DNA of 27,313 nucleotides. Origin: an uncultured Clostridia bacterium. Lineage in GTDB: Bacteria > Bacillota > Clostridia > Lachnospirales > Lachnospiraceae. The notes under the pieces are model-generated. The model worked only from the letters and a program-made list of their open reading frames with translations. It searched no databases and was not told the DNA's origin. The DNA lies in the NCBI GenBank assembly GCA_946186175.1, contig CAMHMG010000006.1:1-27313 (forward strand), given 5' to 3'. This document shows positions 17,025 to 26,097 of the stretch, in pieces. Position numbers and translations under genes: made by a program. How positions within the stretch are numbered: position 1 is the stretch's first letter; each line of letters starts with the position of its first letter.

Positions 17025-19205
17025 ATGACAAAACAAATTGTAAAAGAGCCTGTCGCAAACGGAGTAGCCAGGGTTCCTGTTGTAATGCAGATGGAGGCGT
17101 TGGAATGTGGAGCGGCATCACTTACTATGATACTTTCTTATTATAACAAGTGGATACCGCTTGAACAGGTACGTGAAGATTGCGGCGTATCACGTGACGG
17201 TTCAAATGCAAAGAATATATTATTGGCTGCTAGAAGCTATGGGATGAATGCAAAGGCATATCGTTATAGTCCGGATAATCTCAAGAAAAATGGTAAATTC
17301 CCAATGATTGTTCATTGGGAGTTTAATCATTTTATTGTTCTTGACGGTTTTAAGGGAAACAAGGTATATGTTAATGATCCTGCACGTGGTTATATAGTTA
17401 TGTCTTTTGAACAGTTTGATGAGGGTTATACGGGAATCTGCCTTATGTTTGAGCCGACAGATACCTTTGAGCCGTCAGGCAAACCGAAAAGTGTATTTGA
17501 GTTTGCAAAGAGCAGATTAAGGGGTGCGTCCGCAGCGGTTGCATTTGTATCAATAACAACATTTATAGGATCAGTTACCGGTATTATGCTGTCGGGTTTT
17601 TCACGCGTTTTTATAGACAGGCTTCTTACGGGTTATGATCCTGACTGGTTGATGCCTTTTATAATAGCATTATCAATTCTTGCTGTTATACAGGTGGTTG
17701 CAGAGTGTATAAAGGCGTTTTATTCATTAAAGATTGATGGTAAGATGGCGATAGTGGGAAATATGAATTATATGTGGAAGGTTCTTCGTCTTCCGATGAA
17801 GTTTTTCTCACAAAGAATGGCCGGGGATCTGCAACAGAGGCAGGAGGCTAATGCAAGCATTGCAAGTACTCTTGTCAATACTTTGTCACCTCTTGTGCTT
17901 GAAACCCTTATGCTTGTTTTTTACCTTGTTGTTATGTTTCGTTACTCATTAATTCTAACCTTAGTTGGATTAATATCAGTGATTGGACAACTATGGATTT
18001 CGCGGATAATATCCGATAAACGTATTAATATTACACGTGTTATGATGCGTGACTCGGGAAAGCTTGCTGCAGCAACAGTATCCGGCATAGAGATGATAGA
18101 GACTATCAAGGCAAGTGGAGCAGAGAATGGTTACTTTGAGAAGTGGTCGGGATATCAGGCGAGTGTCAATACACAGAATGTCAGATTTATGAAGATTAAC
18201 AGCTATTTGGGACTGATTCCCCCTATAATCACAGCGTTAGCTGATAATATGGTTTTGATATTAGGTGTATATCTTTGTATGACTGACAGATTTACAATTG
18301 GTATGGTAATGGCTTTTCAAGGATTTATGGCATCATTTATGCAGCCGGCACAGAAATTAATTGATGCCGGACAACAGATGCAGGAATTGCGTACTGATAT
18401 GGAACGTGTAGAGGACGTTATGAAATATCCTACAGATGTTGAATTTGTTGAAGAGCAGATAGATGAGAATACCAGTTATGCAAAGCTTTCGGGAAAGGTT
18501 GAACTTAAAAATATTACTTTTGGATATTCAAAACTTGCCCCGCCTTTAATTGAGAATTTCAGCATGAAGCTTGAAACGGGTAGTCGTGTTGCTTTTGTAG
18601 GATCATCCGGATGTGGTAAATCCACTTTGGCTAAATTGATCTCAGGACTCTATAAACCGTGGGAGGGAGAGATATTATTTGATGGCAGACATATTGATGA
18701 GATTGATCGAAATGTATTTACAGGGTCGGTGGCTGTCGTTGATCAGGAAATAACGCTATTTGAAGATACAATAGAAAACAACATTAAAATGTGGGACAGC
18801 ACTATCGAGGATTTTGAGATGATAATGGCTGCACGTGATGCCAAGATTCATGATGATATTATGGAAAGAGAGGGCGGTTATCGCTATAGGATTTCAGAAG
18901 GTGGACGTGATTTTTCCGGAGGTCAGCGACAACGTATTGAAATTGCAAGGGTTTTGGCTCAGGATCCGACAATCATTGTTATGGATGAAGCGACTAGCGC
19001 ACTTGATGCAAAGACTGAATATGAGGTGGTAAATGCCGTAAAAAACAGGGACATAACATGCATTGTTATTGCCCATAGATTATCAACAATACGTGACTGT
19101 GATGAGATTATTGTTTTTGACAAAGGTAAGGTTGTAGAGCGTGGAACACATGAAGAATTAATGGCGCTTGGCGGTGCATATACAGAACTTGTTACCAGTG
19201 AATAA
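17025..19205 (+). CDS. NHLP-family peptide exporter with C39 leader peptidase (ABC 1)
   Basis: The 726-aa protein has three parts in the usual order. The C39 peptidase (about 15-145) has oxyanion Gln22, nucleophile Cys28 (EALECGAAS), His102 (NHFIVLDG) and Asp118 (NDPARG), all present, so it should be active. A transmembrane domain of about six segments spans 165-440. The nucleotide-binding domain has Walker A GSSGCGKST at 526-534, signature FSGGQRQR at 630-637, Walker B IIVMDEATSALD around 650-661 and the H-loop IAHRLST. Known members cut leader peptides after double Gly and export the core. Likely cargo is the Nif11-type peptide at 16428 and perhaps the short peptide at 2093. It probably pairs with ABC 2, encoded 24 nt downstream. 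Confidence 0.93.
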   Translation: MTKQIVKEPVANGVARVPVVMQMEALECGAASLTMILSYYNKWIPLEQVREDCGVSRDGSNAKNILLAARSYGMNAKAYRYSPDNLKKNGKFPMIVHWEFNHFIVLDGFKGNKVYVNDPARGYIVMSFEQFDEGYTGICLMFEPTDTFEPSGKPKSVFEFAKSRLRGASAAVAFVSITTFIGSVTGIMLSGFSRVFIDRLLTGYDPDWLMPFIIALSILAVIQVVAECIKAFYSLKIDGKMAIVGNMNYMWKVLRLPMKFFSQRMAGDLQQRQEANASIASTLVNTLSPLVLETLMLVFYLVVMFRYSLILTLVGLISVIGQLWISRIISDKRINITRVMMRDSGKLAAATVSGIEMIETIKASGAENGYFEKWSGYQASVNTQNVRFMKINSYLGLIPPIITALADNMVLILGVYLCMTDRFTIGMVMAFQGFMASFMQPAQKLIDAGQQMQELRTDMERVEDVMKYPTDVEFVEEQIDENTSYAKLSGKVELKNITFGYSKLAPPLIENFSMKLETGSRVAFVGSSGCGKSTLAKLISGLYKPWEGEILFDGRHIDEIDRNVFTGSVAVVDQEITLFEDTIENNIKMWDSTIEDFEMIMAARDAKIHDDIMEREGGYRYRISEGGRDFSGGQRQRIEIARVLAQDPTIIVMDEATSALDAKTEYEVVNAVKNRDITCIVIAHRLSTIRDCDEIIVFDKGKVVERGTHEELMALGGAYTELVTSE

Positions 19206-19229
19206 TGAGTAATACATAGGAGAAGAAGA

Positions 19230-21413
19230 ATGGGTTGGTTTGATGAACAGATAAAAGACAGAATAAAGGCTGATAATGAGGCTTTTGAGGACTCTTTTAT
19301 CAGGGCGGCCGGAATTATAATGGGAGGCAGATTATCTGCAGCTATGAATGATCAGAGACAGGCGGCGACCGATGCTATTGGGGAAATCCTCAAAGCATAC
19401 CATATCAAGCCTAGAGAGGTTCCGGATAGTATCACGGATATGAATGAAACCTTGGAATATCTTATGCGTCCTCATGGTATAATGCGGCGTAATGTAACTC
19501 TTGAAAATGGCTGGTATATGGATGCGACAGGTCCGATGCTTGGAACTCTTAAGTCTGATGGAAGTGTTGTTGCACTTATACCTGCAGGCACAACCGGATA
19601 TGTTATGATGGATCCGAAAGCGGGAAGTCGTGTAAAAGTTAGTAGTAAGACTCAGGAGCTTATAGATAATGAAGCAGTTGCTTTTTATAAGCCGTTTCCT
19701 TCTAAAAAGATAGGAGTTATTGGCCTCTTGCGTTATATAAGAGAGAATTTGAATCTTTCAGATAACATTTTGATATGTGCTGCCACTCTTTTTGTTACGC
19801 TTATAGGCTTTATTACTCCCAAATTAAATGAATTGCTGTTCTCGGATGTTGTAAAGTCCGGCAGCATACGGGCATTGACCGGTATAGCAATATTTATGCT
19901 CTGTGTATCTACTAGTTCACTTATGATAACTACTTTTAAAGAAATGATAGTATCAAGGATTAAGAGTCGTGTCGGTATCGCTGTGGAGGCTGCCGCTATG
20001 ATGAGAATTCTTTCACTTCCTGCAGATTTTTTTAAAAAATATAGTTCAGGTGAACTTGCTAATCGTACAGAATATATTAACCTTCTTGTGGAGAGACTTC
20101 TTGAAGTGGTATTTACAACAGGTCTTACGGCACTTTTTTCACTGGCATACATTTCACAAATATTTGCTTATGCACCTGCTCTTGTGAATCCGGCTCTTTT
20201 TGTAATAATTACAACATTGGTTATTTCGATTATATCTGCATTTATACAGATTAATATTTCAAGACAGCAGATGGAAAAAGCGTCTAAAGAGAGTGGAATG
20301 AGCTATGCACTTATTTCCGGAATACAGAAAATAAAATTATCAGGTGCAGAAAAAAGAGCTTTTTCAAGATGGAGCAGAGTATATAGTGATAGTGCAAGAT
20401 TATTGTATGATGTGCCTGTTTTTATTAAATTGAATTCGGCATTTACATTAGCCGTTACTCTCATAGGAACGATTGTTTTGTATTTTGAGGCAGTTAAAAG
20501 TGGAGTCTCTGTGGCTGAGTATTATGCGTTCAATGTTGCATATGGAATGGTGAGTGGTGCATTTACAACACTTGCAGGTATTGCGCTTATGGCAGCGCAG
20601 ATTGCTCCTATATTAGAAATGGCAGCACCAATATTAGATACACAGCCGGAGATAGCAGAAGAAAAACAGGTTGTTGAGAAGTTAAAAGGCGGTATAGAAC
20701 TTAATAATGTTACTTTTACATATAATGAAAATATGCCTAATGTTCTTGACGGGGTTACTTTGAAAATAAGACCGGGACAATATGTGGCAATAGTAGGTAA
20801 GACAGGCTGCGGTAAATCAACTTTGATGAGAATACTACTAGGATTTGAAAAACCACAAAAAGGCAGTGTTTTCTATGACGGAAAAGATATTGAACGGATG
20901 GATCTTAAGTCACTTCGTAAAAAAATTGGATCTGTAATGCAGAACGGAAAATTATTTATGGGAGATATATATTCTAATATAGTGATCAATAATCCAAGAT
21001 TGACACTTGATGATGCATGGGAAGCAGCGGAGATGGCTGGTTTTGCAGATGATATAAGAGATATGCCAATGAATATGTTTACTCTTGTTTCAGAAGGACA
21101 GGGCAGTATATCAGGTGGGCAGAAACAGAGACTGTTAATTGCCCGAGCTATTGCAAACAAACCGAAAATACTGATGTTTGATGAGGCTACCAGTGCCCTT
21201 GACAATATTACTCAGAAAATAGTGTCCGAGTCATTGGATAAATTGAAGTGTACTCGAATTGTAATTGCACACCGTCTCTCTACTATAAAACAGTGTGATC
21301 GAATAATTGTATTAGATAAAGGCCGTATCATTGAAGATGGTTCATATGGTGATCTTATAGCAAAAGAAGGTTTCTTTGCAGAACTTGTAAGAAGGCAGAG
21401 AGTAGATGTCTGA
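19230..21413 (+). CDS. NHLP-family ABC exporter without peptidase (ABC 2)
   Basis: ATG 19230 follows AGGAGAAGAAG. The 727-aa protein has a cytosolic N-terminal region of about 165 residues with no C39 Cys/His/Asp set, as in the second transporter of NHLP pairs. A membrane domain (about 175-450) and an intact ATPase follow: Walker A GKTGCGKST at 523-531, signature ISGGQKQR at 627-634, Walker B ILMFDEATSALD (Asp651, Glu652) and IAHRLST. The two exporters are of nearly equal size and adjacent, so a heterodimer is plausible, with ABC 1 supplying the protease. ABC 2 could also form a separate pump for the NRPS product; sequence cannot decide. It is the last gene before a 100-nt gap without a clear terminator. 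Confidence 0.9.
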   Translation: MGWFDEQIKDRIKADNEAFEDSFIRAAGIIMGGRLSAAMNDQRQAATDAIGEILKAYHIKPREVPDSITDMNETLEYLMRPHGIMRRNVTLENGWYMDATGPMLGTLKSDGSVVALIPAGTTGYVMMDPKAGSRVKVSSKTQELIDNEAVAFYKPFPSKKIGVIGLLRYIRENLNLSDNILICAATLFVTLIGFITPKLNELLFSDVVKSGSIRALTGIAIFMLCVSTSSLMITTFKEMIVSRIKSRVGIAVEAAAMMRILSLPADFFKKYSSGELANRTEYINLLVERLLEVVFTTGLTALFSLAYISQIFAYAPALVNPALFVIITTLVISIISAFIQINISRQQMEKASKESGMSYALISGIQKIKLSGAEKRAFSRWSRVYSDSARLLYDVPVFIKLNSAFTLAVTLIGTIVLYFEAVKSGVSVAEYYAFNVAYGMVSGAFTTLAGIALMAAQIAPILEMAAPILDTQPEIAEEKQVVEKLKGGIELNNVTFTYNENMPNVLDGVTLKIRPGQYVAIVGKTGCGKSTLMRILLGFEKPQKGSVFYDGKDIERMDLKSLRKKIGSVMQNGKLFMGDIYSNIVINNPRLTLDDAWEAAEMAGFADDIRDMPMNMFTLVSEGQGSISGGQKQRLLIARAIANKPKILMFDEATSALDNITQKIVSESLDKLKCTRIVIAHRLSTIKQCDRIIVLDKGRIIEDGSYGDLIAKEGFFAELVRRQRVDV

Positions 21414-21513
21414 ATTTATATTGATATTCAATAGAAAATATTTGAAATAAATAATTATTGCCAAAGATGAAAGACATGAGTAGTAACTACAGTAGAAAAC
21501 GGAGGAAGGGTAA

Positions 21514-22917
21514 ATGTTTGAATATCTTGAAGCGTTTGGACTACGTGATATGTTAATAGGATTATTGTATCTGGTTTTTGCTCTGTTTTTTGCTTATATC
21601 AGTTATAAATGTTTTTTTGAAAAGTTCAGTATTCCCAAGATAATATTAACAGTTATTATTTCACCTGTTACAGGGTATCTTTTTTCTTCAATTAACATTA
21701 TTTATGATTATTATATAAGTGAAACTTCCGGGAACGCATCAATTAGTACGCTTATATTTTATTCTACAGTTCATTTGTTTCTACAGTTTTTTATATATAC
21801 AATTATGGTTTTTTTATATGTGAAATTGATGAAAGCAAAGAATGCATCATTACCTATATTCATATATATGTGTTCGCTCACGCTTATTCCCAGTGTATAT
21901 TATTTGATAAATGCATATTCATATATTCCTGTTTTATGTTATGTCTTTTTATATTTATTATTTTATAAAATGGTCGTAAAACAGGTGGCTACTATTTCAA
22001 AAACCAGGCAGATAACAGATTTGCGCCTATTTATTATACTTCCGGTTATGACAAGTATATTTAATATGGTTATGTATACAGTATATACATTCACTATGCA
22101 AATAGTTTTTTCGGGTGAACTTCTTGATGCAGTTAGTGATTTTAAAGAGAAAACGGGTTATACAGTTGCTGAAAGTATGCCTGTTATTGCTACGTTGATA
22201 AGGTATGTTACACGATCTTATGCTGTATTTTTATTTCCCTCTTTATTCATTTCAACGGTTCTCATTATTGCATTTTATGTAATCATCAAAAATGTAAAAT
22301 TTACTAATGAATTGGTAAAGACAAAGGACGAGATTAAGGAACTTTCCGTTGAGGTCATGGAAGCGCTTGCACACACCATAGATGCAAAAGACAAATATAC
22401 AAGAGGTCATTCGGTAAGGGTGGCGAAGTATTCAAGAATGATAGCGGAAAGACTTAACCTTACTCCTGAAGAATGTGAGAATGTATATTATATGGCACTT
22501 TTGCATGACATCGGAAAGATTGGTGTGCCCAATGAAGTTATTAACAGTAAATCAAAGTTGACGGATGATGAATATGCGATAATTAAGACGCACCCCGGTG
22601 TTGGTTATGATATATTAGCAGAGATAAAGAGCCGTCCTGACTTATCCATAGGTGCAAGATGGCACCATGAACGATTTGACGGTAAAGGTTATCCTGATGG
22701 GAAGAGCGGTGATGAGATTCCTTTCTTTGCTAGAATAATAGCAGTGGCTGACAGCTATGATGCAATGACCTCTAACCGCAGCTATCGTAAATATATGCCG
22801 CAGGACAAGGTCCGTTTAGAGATTGAGAACAATATGGGTACACAGTTTGATCCTGATGTCGCAAAATGTATGCTCGCAATCATTGATGAAGATGTGGATT
22901 ATGAATTGCATGAATAA
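21514..22917 (+). CDS. Membrane-bound HD-GYP cyclic di-GMP phosphodiesterase
   Basis: ATG 21514 follows CGGAGGAAGGG. The first 270 or so residues of the 467-aa protein are hydrophobic with about seven membrane segments and no recognised ligand fold. The C-terminal HD-GYP domain has all key motifs: RGHSVRVA (His299), LLHDIGKIG (His331-Asp332), KTHPGVGYDIL, and HHERFDGKGYPDG from His384, with the GYP triplet intact. Hydrolysis of c-di-GMP is therefore expected. It lies 100 nt after ABC 2; I see no good promoter or terminator in that gap, so read-through from the export operon is possible. With the diguanylate cyclase at the head of the operon, both synthesis and breakdown of c-di-GMP would be encoded around the biosynthetic genes. 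Confidence 0.9.
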   Translation: MFEYLEAFGLRDMLIGLLYLVFALFFAYISYKCFFEKFSIPKIILTVIISPVTGYLFSSINIIYDYYISETSGNASISTLIFYSTVHLFLQFFIYTIMVFLYVKLMKAKNASLPIFIYMCSLTLIPSVYYLINAYSYIPVLCYVFLYLLFYKMVVKQVATISKTRQITDLRLFIILPVMTSIFNMVMYTVYTFTMQIVFSGELLDAVSDFKEKTGYTVAESMPVIATLIRYVTRSYAVFLFPSLFISTVLIIAFYVIIKNVKFTNELVKTKDEIKELSVEVMEALAHTIDAKDKYTRGHSVRVAKYSRMIAERLNLTPEECENVYYMALLHDIGKIGVPNEVINSKSKLTDDEYAIIKTHPGVGYDILAEIKSRPDLSIGARWHHERFDGKGYPDGKSGDEIPFFARIIAVADSYDAMTSNRSYRKYMPQDKVRLEIENNMGTQFDPDVAKCMLAIIDEDVDYELHE

Positions 22918-23344
22918 TATGCACCAAAATGCAGTCCAATTAATTAAAAAAGTTTGATAAGTCATGATAATGATTGATAACGAAACAAATTCGTTTTGAA
23001 AGAGTAAATCGTTGTTCAAGTTCTTTTATTGCAAATTTTTGTTGTAATTTACATCTGCGAAGATTAACAATAATATTGATAGATTGGTGAGTAGCATTTT
23101 GGAATATATAAAAAGATTGATTGAGAATATGCTTCAAATACCATATTGGTATATTTGATGTTATAAGCTGTAAAACATCAAGTGCCGGAAGAAATGTCGG
23201 TTTATCGGATAAGGTATTGTAAAGAGAGTGGACTTTTGAAGCGATATATGGTAAAGTATGTTTTGCTGTATATTGTTTCTTTTTGTGGAACAGATATACT
23301 GAAGTATAGGAATTATAAGGTTTTCCAGGAGGTATATATAGAAA
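22918..23344. other. 427-nt gene-free spacer with short palindromes
   Basis: This AT-rich spacer separates the export island from ychF and shows no supported ORF or RNA gene. It holds a short palindrome ATACCA-TAT-TGGTAT (23138-23152), overlapped closely by an 8-bp hairpin TTGATGTT/AACATCAA (23155-23162 with 23174-23181), and a weak AACGAA/TTCGTT stem (22979-22995) with four T's at its end. A possible ychF promoter lies at its right side. The palindromes could be operators, but no regulator is identified. Confidence 0.5.
23273..23300 (+). promoter_or_regulatory. Candidate promoter for ychF
   Basis: TTGTTT (23273-23278), a 16-nt spacer and TATACT (23295-23300) lie 45 nt upstream of the ychF start. 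The match is moderate, and other AT-rich hexamers nearby make this uncertain. Confidence 0.4.
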
Positions 23345-24442
23345 ATGAAACTTGGCATCGTAGGTTTACCCAACGTTGGTAAAAGTACATTATTTAATTC
23401 TTTGACAAAGGCAGGTGCGGAATCGGCTAATTATCCGTTCTGTACAATTGATCCTAATGTGGGAGTTGTGCCTGTACCTGATGAGAGATTAGATGTGCTT
23501 ACAAAGATGCATAATTCCAAGAAGACAATTCCGGCAGTGATTGAGTTCGTTGATATTGCAGGACTTGTTAAGGGAGCATCTAAGGGTGAGGGACTTGGCA
23601 ATCAGTTTCTTGCCAACATAAGAGAGGTTGACGCAATCGTACATGTTGTCAGATGTTTTGAAGATACAAATGTAGTTCACGTTGATGGAAGCATTGATCC
23701 ACTTCGTGATATTGAAACAATCAATTTTGAGCTTATATTTGCTGACATTGAAGTGCTTGATAAGAGAATAACCAAGAATCAGAGAGCAGCTAACAATAAC
23801 AAGGATATTGCCAGAGAAGTAGAATTCATGAAACGTATTAAGGAACACCTTGAGAGCGGCAAGCTGGCAATCAGTTTTGAGATTGACGGCGAAGATGAAG
23901 AGAAGTGGATGAAGGAATATAATCTGCTTACTGCTAAGCCTGTCATTTTTGCGGCTAATGTTGCAGAGGATGATCTTGAAAATGACGGAGCAGACAATAC
24001 TTTTGTTGCTAAGGTAAAGGAATATGCGAAGGAATTTGATTCTGAAGTATTTGTTGTCTGTGCACAGATAGAGCAGGAAATATCTGAATTAGATGATGAT
24101 GAGAAGAAGATGTTCTTAGAGGATCTCGGATTGTCAGAGTCCGGATTGGACAAACTGATTCGTGCAAGTTATTCGTTGCTTGGTCTTATTTCTTTCCTTA
24201 CAACAGGAGAGGACGAGACAAGGGCGTGGACGATAACCAAGGGAACGAAAGCTCCGCAGGCAGCGGGAAAGATTCATACGGATTTCGAGCGCGGGTTTAT
24301 CCGTGCAGAGGTTGTTAACTATAAGGACCTTGTTGAGAATGGTTCAATGAATGCTGCAAAAGAGAAAGGACTTGTCCGTTCGGAAGGCAAAGAGTATGTT
24401 GTTGAAGACGGAGATGTTGTATTGTTTAAGTTCAATGTATAA
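23345..24442 (+). CDS. ychF: YchF/OLA1-type translation-associated P-loop NTPase
   Basis: ATG 23345 follows a strong CCAGGAGG. The 365 aa match the family's usual length. Motifs: G1 GLPNVGKST (7-15), the YchF-typical NYPFCTIDPNVGVV around residue 30, G3 DIAGLVKGAS, a coiled-coil region in the middle, and a C-terminal TGS-like domain with the hallmark ending (FIRAEVVNY, EGKEYVVEDGDVVLFKFNV). The family binds ATP rather than GTP and associates with ribosomes; its usual roles are translation and stress adaptation. It stands alone here and is an ordinary housekeeping gene marking the edge of the accessory region. Confidence 0.97.
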   Translation: MKLGIVGLPNVGKSTLFNSLTKAGAESANYPFCTIDPNVGVVPVPDERLDVLTKMHNSKKTIPAVIEFVDIAGLVKGASKGEGLGNQFLANIREVDAIVHVVRCFEDTNVVHVDGSIDPLRDIETINFELIFADIEVLDKRITKNQRAANNNKDIAREVEFMKRIKEHLESGKLAISFEIDGEDEEKWMKEYNLLTAKPVIFAANVAEDDLENDGADNTFVAKVKEYAKEFDSEVFVVCAQIEQEISELDDDEKKMFLEDLGLSESGLDKLIRASYSLLGLISFLTTGEDETRAWTITKGTKAPQAAGKIHTDFERGFIRAEVVNYKDLVENGSMNAAKEKGLVRSEGKEYVVEDGDVVLFKFNV

Positions 24443-24484
24443 TTATTAATTGTGTAATTGCGAAACCCGTTGAAAAATGTATAT

Positions 24485-24632
24485 GAGTTGTGCATATTAC
24501 ATATAGCATCCATTATCAGACCTTGGCGAAGGCGTTGGTACTTACATGAGTGCTATGCACGAATTTAGTACCATTACGCCGTAGACAGAGCGAAAGCGTG
24601 TCTGTAATGGAGCTATATAATATGCACAACTC
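24485..24632. repeat. 148-bp structured inverted-repeat element (MITE-like or structured RNA)
   Basis: The ends GAGTTGTGCATATT (24485-24498) and AATATGCACAACTC (24619-24632) are perfect 14-bp inverted repeats. Pairing continues inward: ATATAGC with GCTATAT, TCCATTA with TAATGGA, CAGAC with GTCTG, interrupted only by an AC bulge, one T and a single unpaired base. The interior forms a second stem (GGCGT and TGGTAC at 24531-24541 with GTACCA and ACGCC at 24568-24580) capped by GTGC-TAT-GCAC, plus a GC-GAAA-GC mini-hairpin. No protein is encoded. An outer 8-bp pair TGCGAAAC/GTTTCGCA (24459-24466, 24644-24651) flanks it. It may be a non-autonomous transposon relic or a structured RNA. No clear target duplication is visible. 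Confidence 0.6.
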
Positions 24633-24688
24633 AAAAAAATATAGTTTCGCAGAAACCTACTATCTATTTTTTAAGAGAGGAATGGGTA

Positions 24689-25606
24689 ATGTACGAAATA
24701 CGTTTTCCCAATCTTGGCATTGTTCTTGATAATGTCAAAGACGGATTTATGATCGGTAATTTTGAGATAAGATTTTACGGAATGATAATTGCCTTGGGCT
24801 TTATTCTTGCATATTGTATGATAGCAGGTGAGGCCAAAAGAACAAAACAGGATCCCGAGCTTTATCTGGACTTTATGTTGTGGCTGGTTGTTCCTTCAAT
24901 TTTGGGAGCGAGAATATATTATGTTTTGTTCAGCTTAGACGACTATATTAAGGAAGGGCAATCGGTTGGGCAGACAATATTGGGCATGATCAATATCAGA
25001 GGCGGCGGACTTGCCATATATGGTGGTGTTATCGCGGGAATAATCACAGTAATTATCTTTTCAAAGGTGCGCCATGTGAAAACAATGCTAATGCTGGATA
25101 CTATTTCTATGGGAGTGCTTGTTGGCCAGATAATTGGAAGATGGGGTAACTTCTTCAATCGTGAAGCATTTGGTGCTTATACCAATTCGTTGCTTGCCAT
25201 GGCTATTCCGGCAGACTGGTTTGGCGGAAAGAATTACCTTGTCAACAAAGTTAACAGTGGAATAATAACCCAGGAAATGATAGATAATGTTGTGATGTTT
25301 GACGGGAAAGAATTTCTCCAAATGCATCCGACATTTATATATGAATCCCTGTGGAATCTCATGGTTCTGATCGTGATTTTCCTATATCGGAGAAACAAGA
25401 AGTTTGATGGCGAAATGTTTGGCATGTACCTCTGGGGATATGGTCTTGGACGTGTATGGATAGAGGGATTGAGAACAGATTCGCTCATGCTTCCGTTTGC
25501 AAACTTCAAGGTGTCGCAGCTGCTTGCGGCATTGTGTGTACTGGCTGCATCAATATATATAATTATTAACAGGGTCAAATATCAAAAATCAGCTGAAATA
25601 CAATAG
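24689..25606 (+). CDS. lgt: Prolipoprotein diacylglyceryl transferase
   Basis: ATG 24689 follows AGAGAGGAATGGG. The 305-aa, seven-segment membrane protein carries the standard Lgt signature G150-R-W-G-N-F-F-N-R-E, an upstream RGGGLAIYGGV loop and a C-terminal HPTFIYESLWN segment followed by GYGLGRVWIEGLR. It transfers diacylglyceryl from phosphatidylglycerol to the lipobox Cys of prolipoproteins at the cytoplasmic membrane. It is the normal housekeeping copy and is useful as a contrast to the divergent Lgt-like domain fused to the subtilase at 6097. A strong intrinsic terminator follows 33 nt after its stop. Confidence 0.97.
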   Translation: MYEIRFPNLGIVLDNVKDGFMIGNFEIRFYGMIIALGFILAYCMIAGEAKRTKQDPELYLDFMLWLVVPSILGARIYYVLFSLDDYIKEGQSVGQTILGMINIRGGGLAIYGGVIAGIITVIIFSKVRHVKTMLMLDTISMGVLVGQIIGRWGNFFNREAFGAYTNSLLAMAIPADWFGGKNYLVNKVNSGIITQEMIDNVVMFDGKEFLQMHPTFIYESLWNLMVLIVIFLYRRNKKFDGEMFGMYLWGYGLGRVWIEGLRTDSLMLPFANFKVSQLLAALCVLAASIYIIINRVKYQKSAEIQ

Positions 25607-25639
25607 ATATAACAATATAGTTTAATAGGAATGGAATAA

Positions 25640-25684
25640 CTGTCATTTTGCAATATTTATATATTGTGAAATGGCAGTTTTTTT
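25640..25684 (+). terminator. Intrinsic terminator after lgt
   Basis: A 16-position stem (25640-25655 with 25662-25677, including three wobble pairs, outer pairs CTG/CAG) closes a 6-nt loop and is followed by seven T's (25678-25684). Together with the lgt stop 33 nt upstream this is a textbook Rho-independent terminator. Confidence 0.92.
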
Positions 25685-26097
25685 ATACCCTTTTATTCCG
25701 GGATATGGCGGTTGTTTATGCTATGACCGGGATACTTTGTTATGAGGACTTGCACGTATTTTTGTAACGTCTATTATATCTTGATTATTTCGAAAAATGA
25801 ATTTTTTCTATGTTGTTTTTCAAAAGTGGAGCGTAGGTGGGGAATTACAGAAAAATGAATAAAAATACAGTCGGACATCAAAATATACAATTAATTGCTG
25901 ATTTTGAATAAATTGTATACAAAAACACAAAAAAGACCGAATATACCATATATGCTGTTTTGGATTTGTTGACAATACTATATATTGTGTATCAACTGTC
26001 AAAAATCATAAGATAAAAACGAATTTTATGTGCAAAATGCACAACGGATGATTTAAATTATTGGGTAGTTTGACAGGTTTTTTATGTAAATCAACGC
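25685..26097. other. AT-rich gene-free region upstream of the mra promoter
   Basis: No supported ORF or RNA gene is seen. It contains the perfect palindrome TTGTATACAA (about 25913-25922), an ACAATA-CTATA-TATTGT inverted repeat (about 25972-25988) directly after a TTGACA hexamer, and a pair of MraZ-like sequences, GTGGAG (25826-25831) and GTGGGG (25837-25842), 11 bp apart. These may belong to additional control of the division gene cluster, but none is individually decisive. Confidence 0.5.

Noticed and set aside
21414..21513. Promoter for the HD-GYP gene (TTGATA or TTGAAA hexamers)
   Set aside because: No acceptable -10 element at 16-18 nt; neither pair is better than expected in AT-rich DNA.
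22979..22997. Possible terminator after the HD-GYP gene (AACGAA/TTCGTT then four T's)
   Set aside because: The 6-bp AT-rich stem and short T-run are too weak to call.
25913..25922. Palindrome TTGTATACAA as a named regulator operator
   Set aside because: It is a perfect 10-bp palindrome, but I cannot tie it to a known regulator and such AT-rich palindromes arise often by chance.
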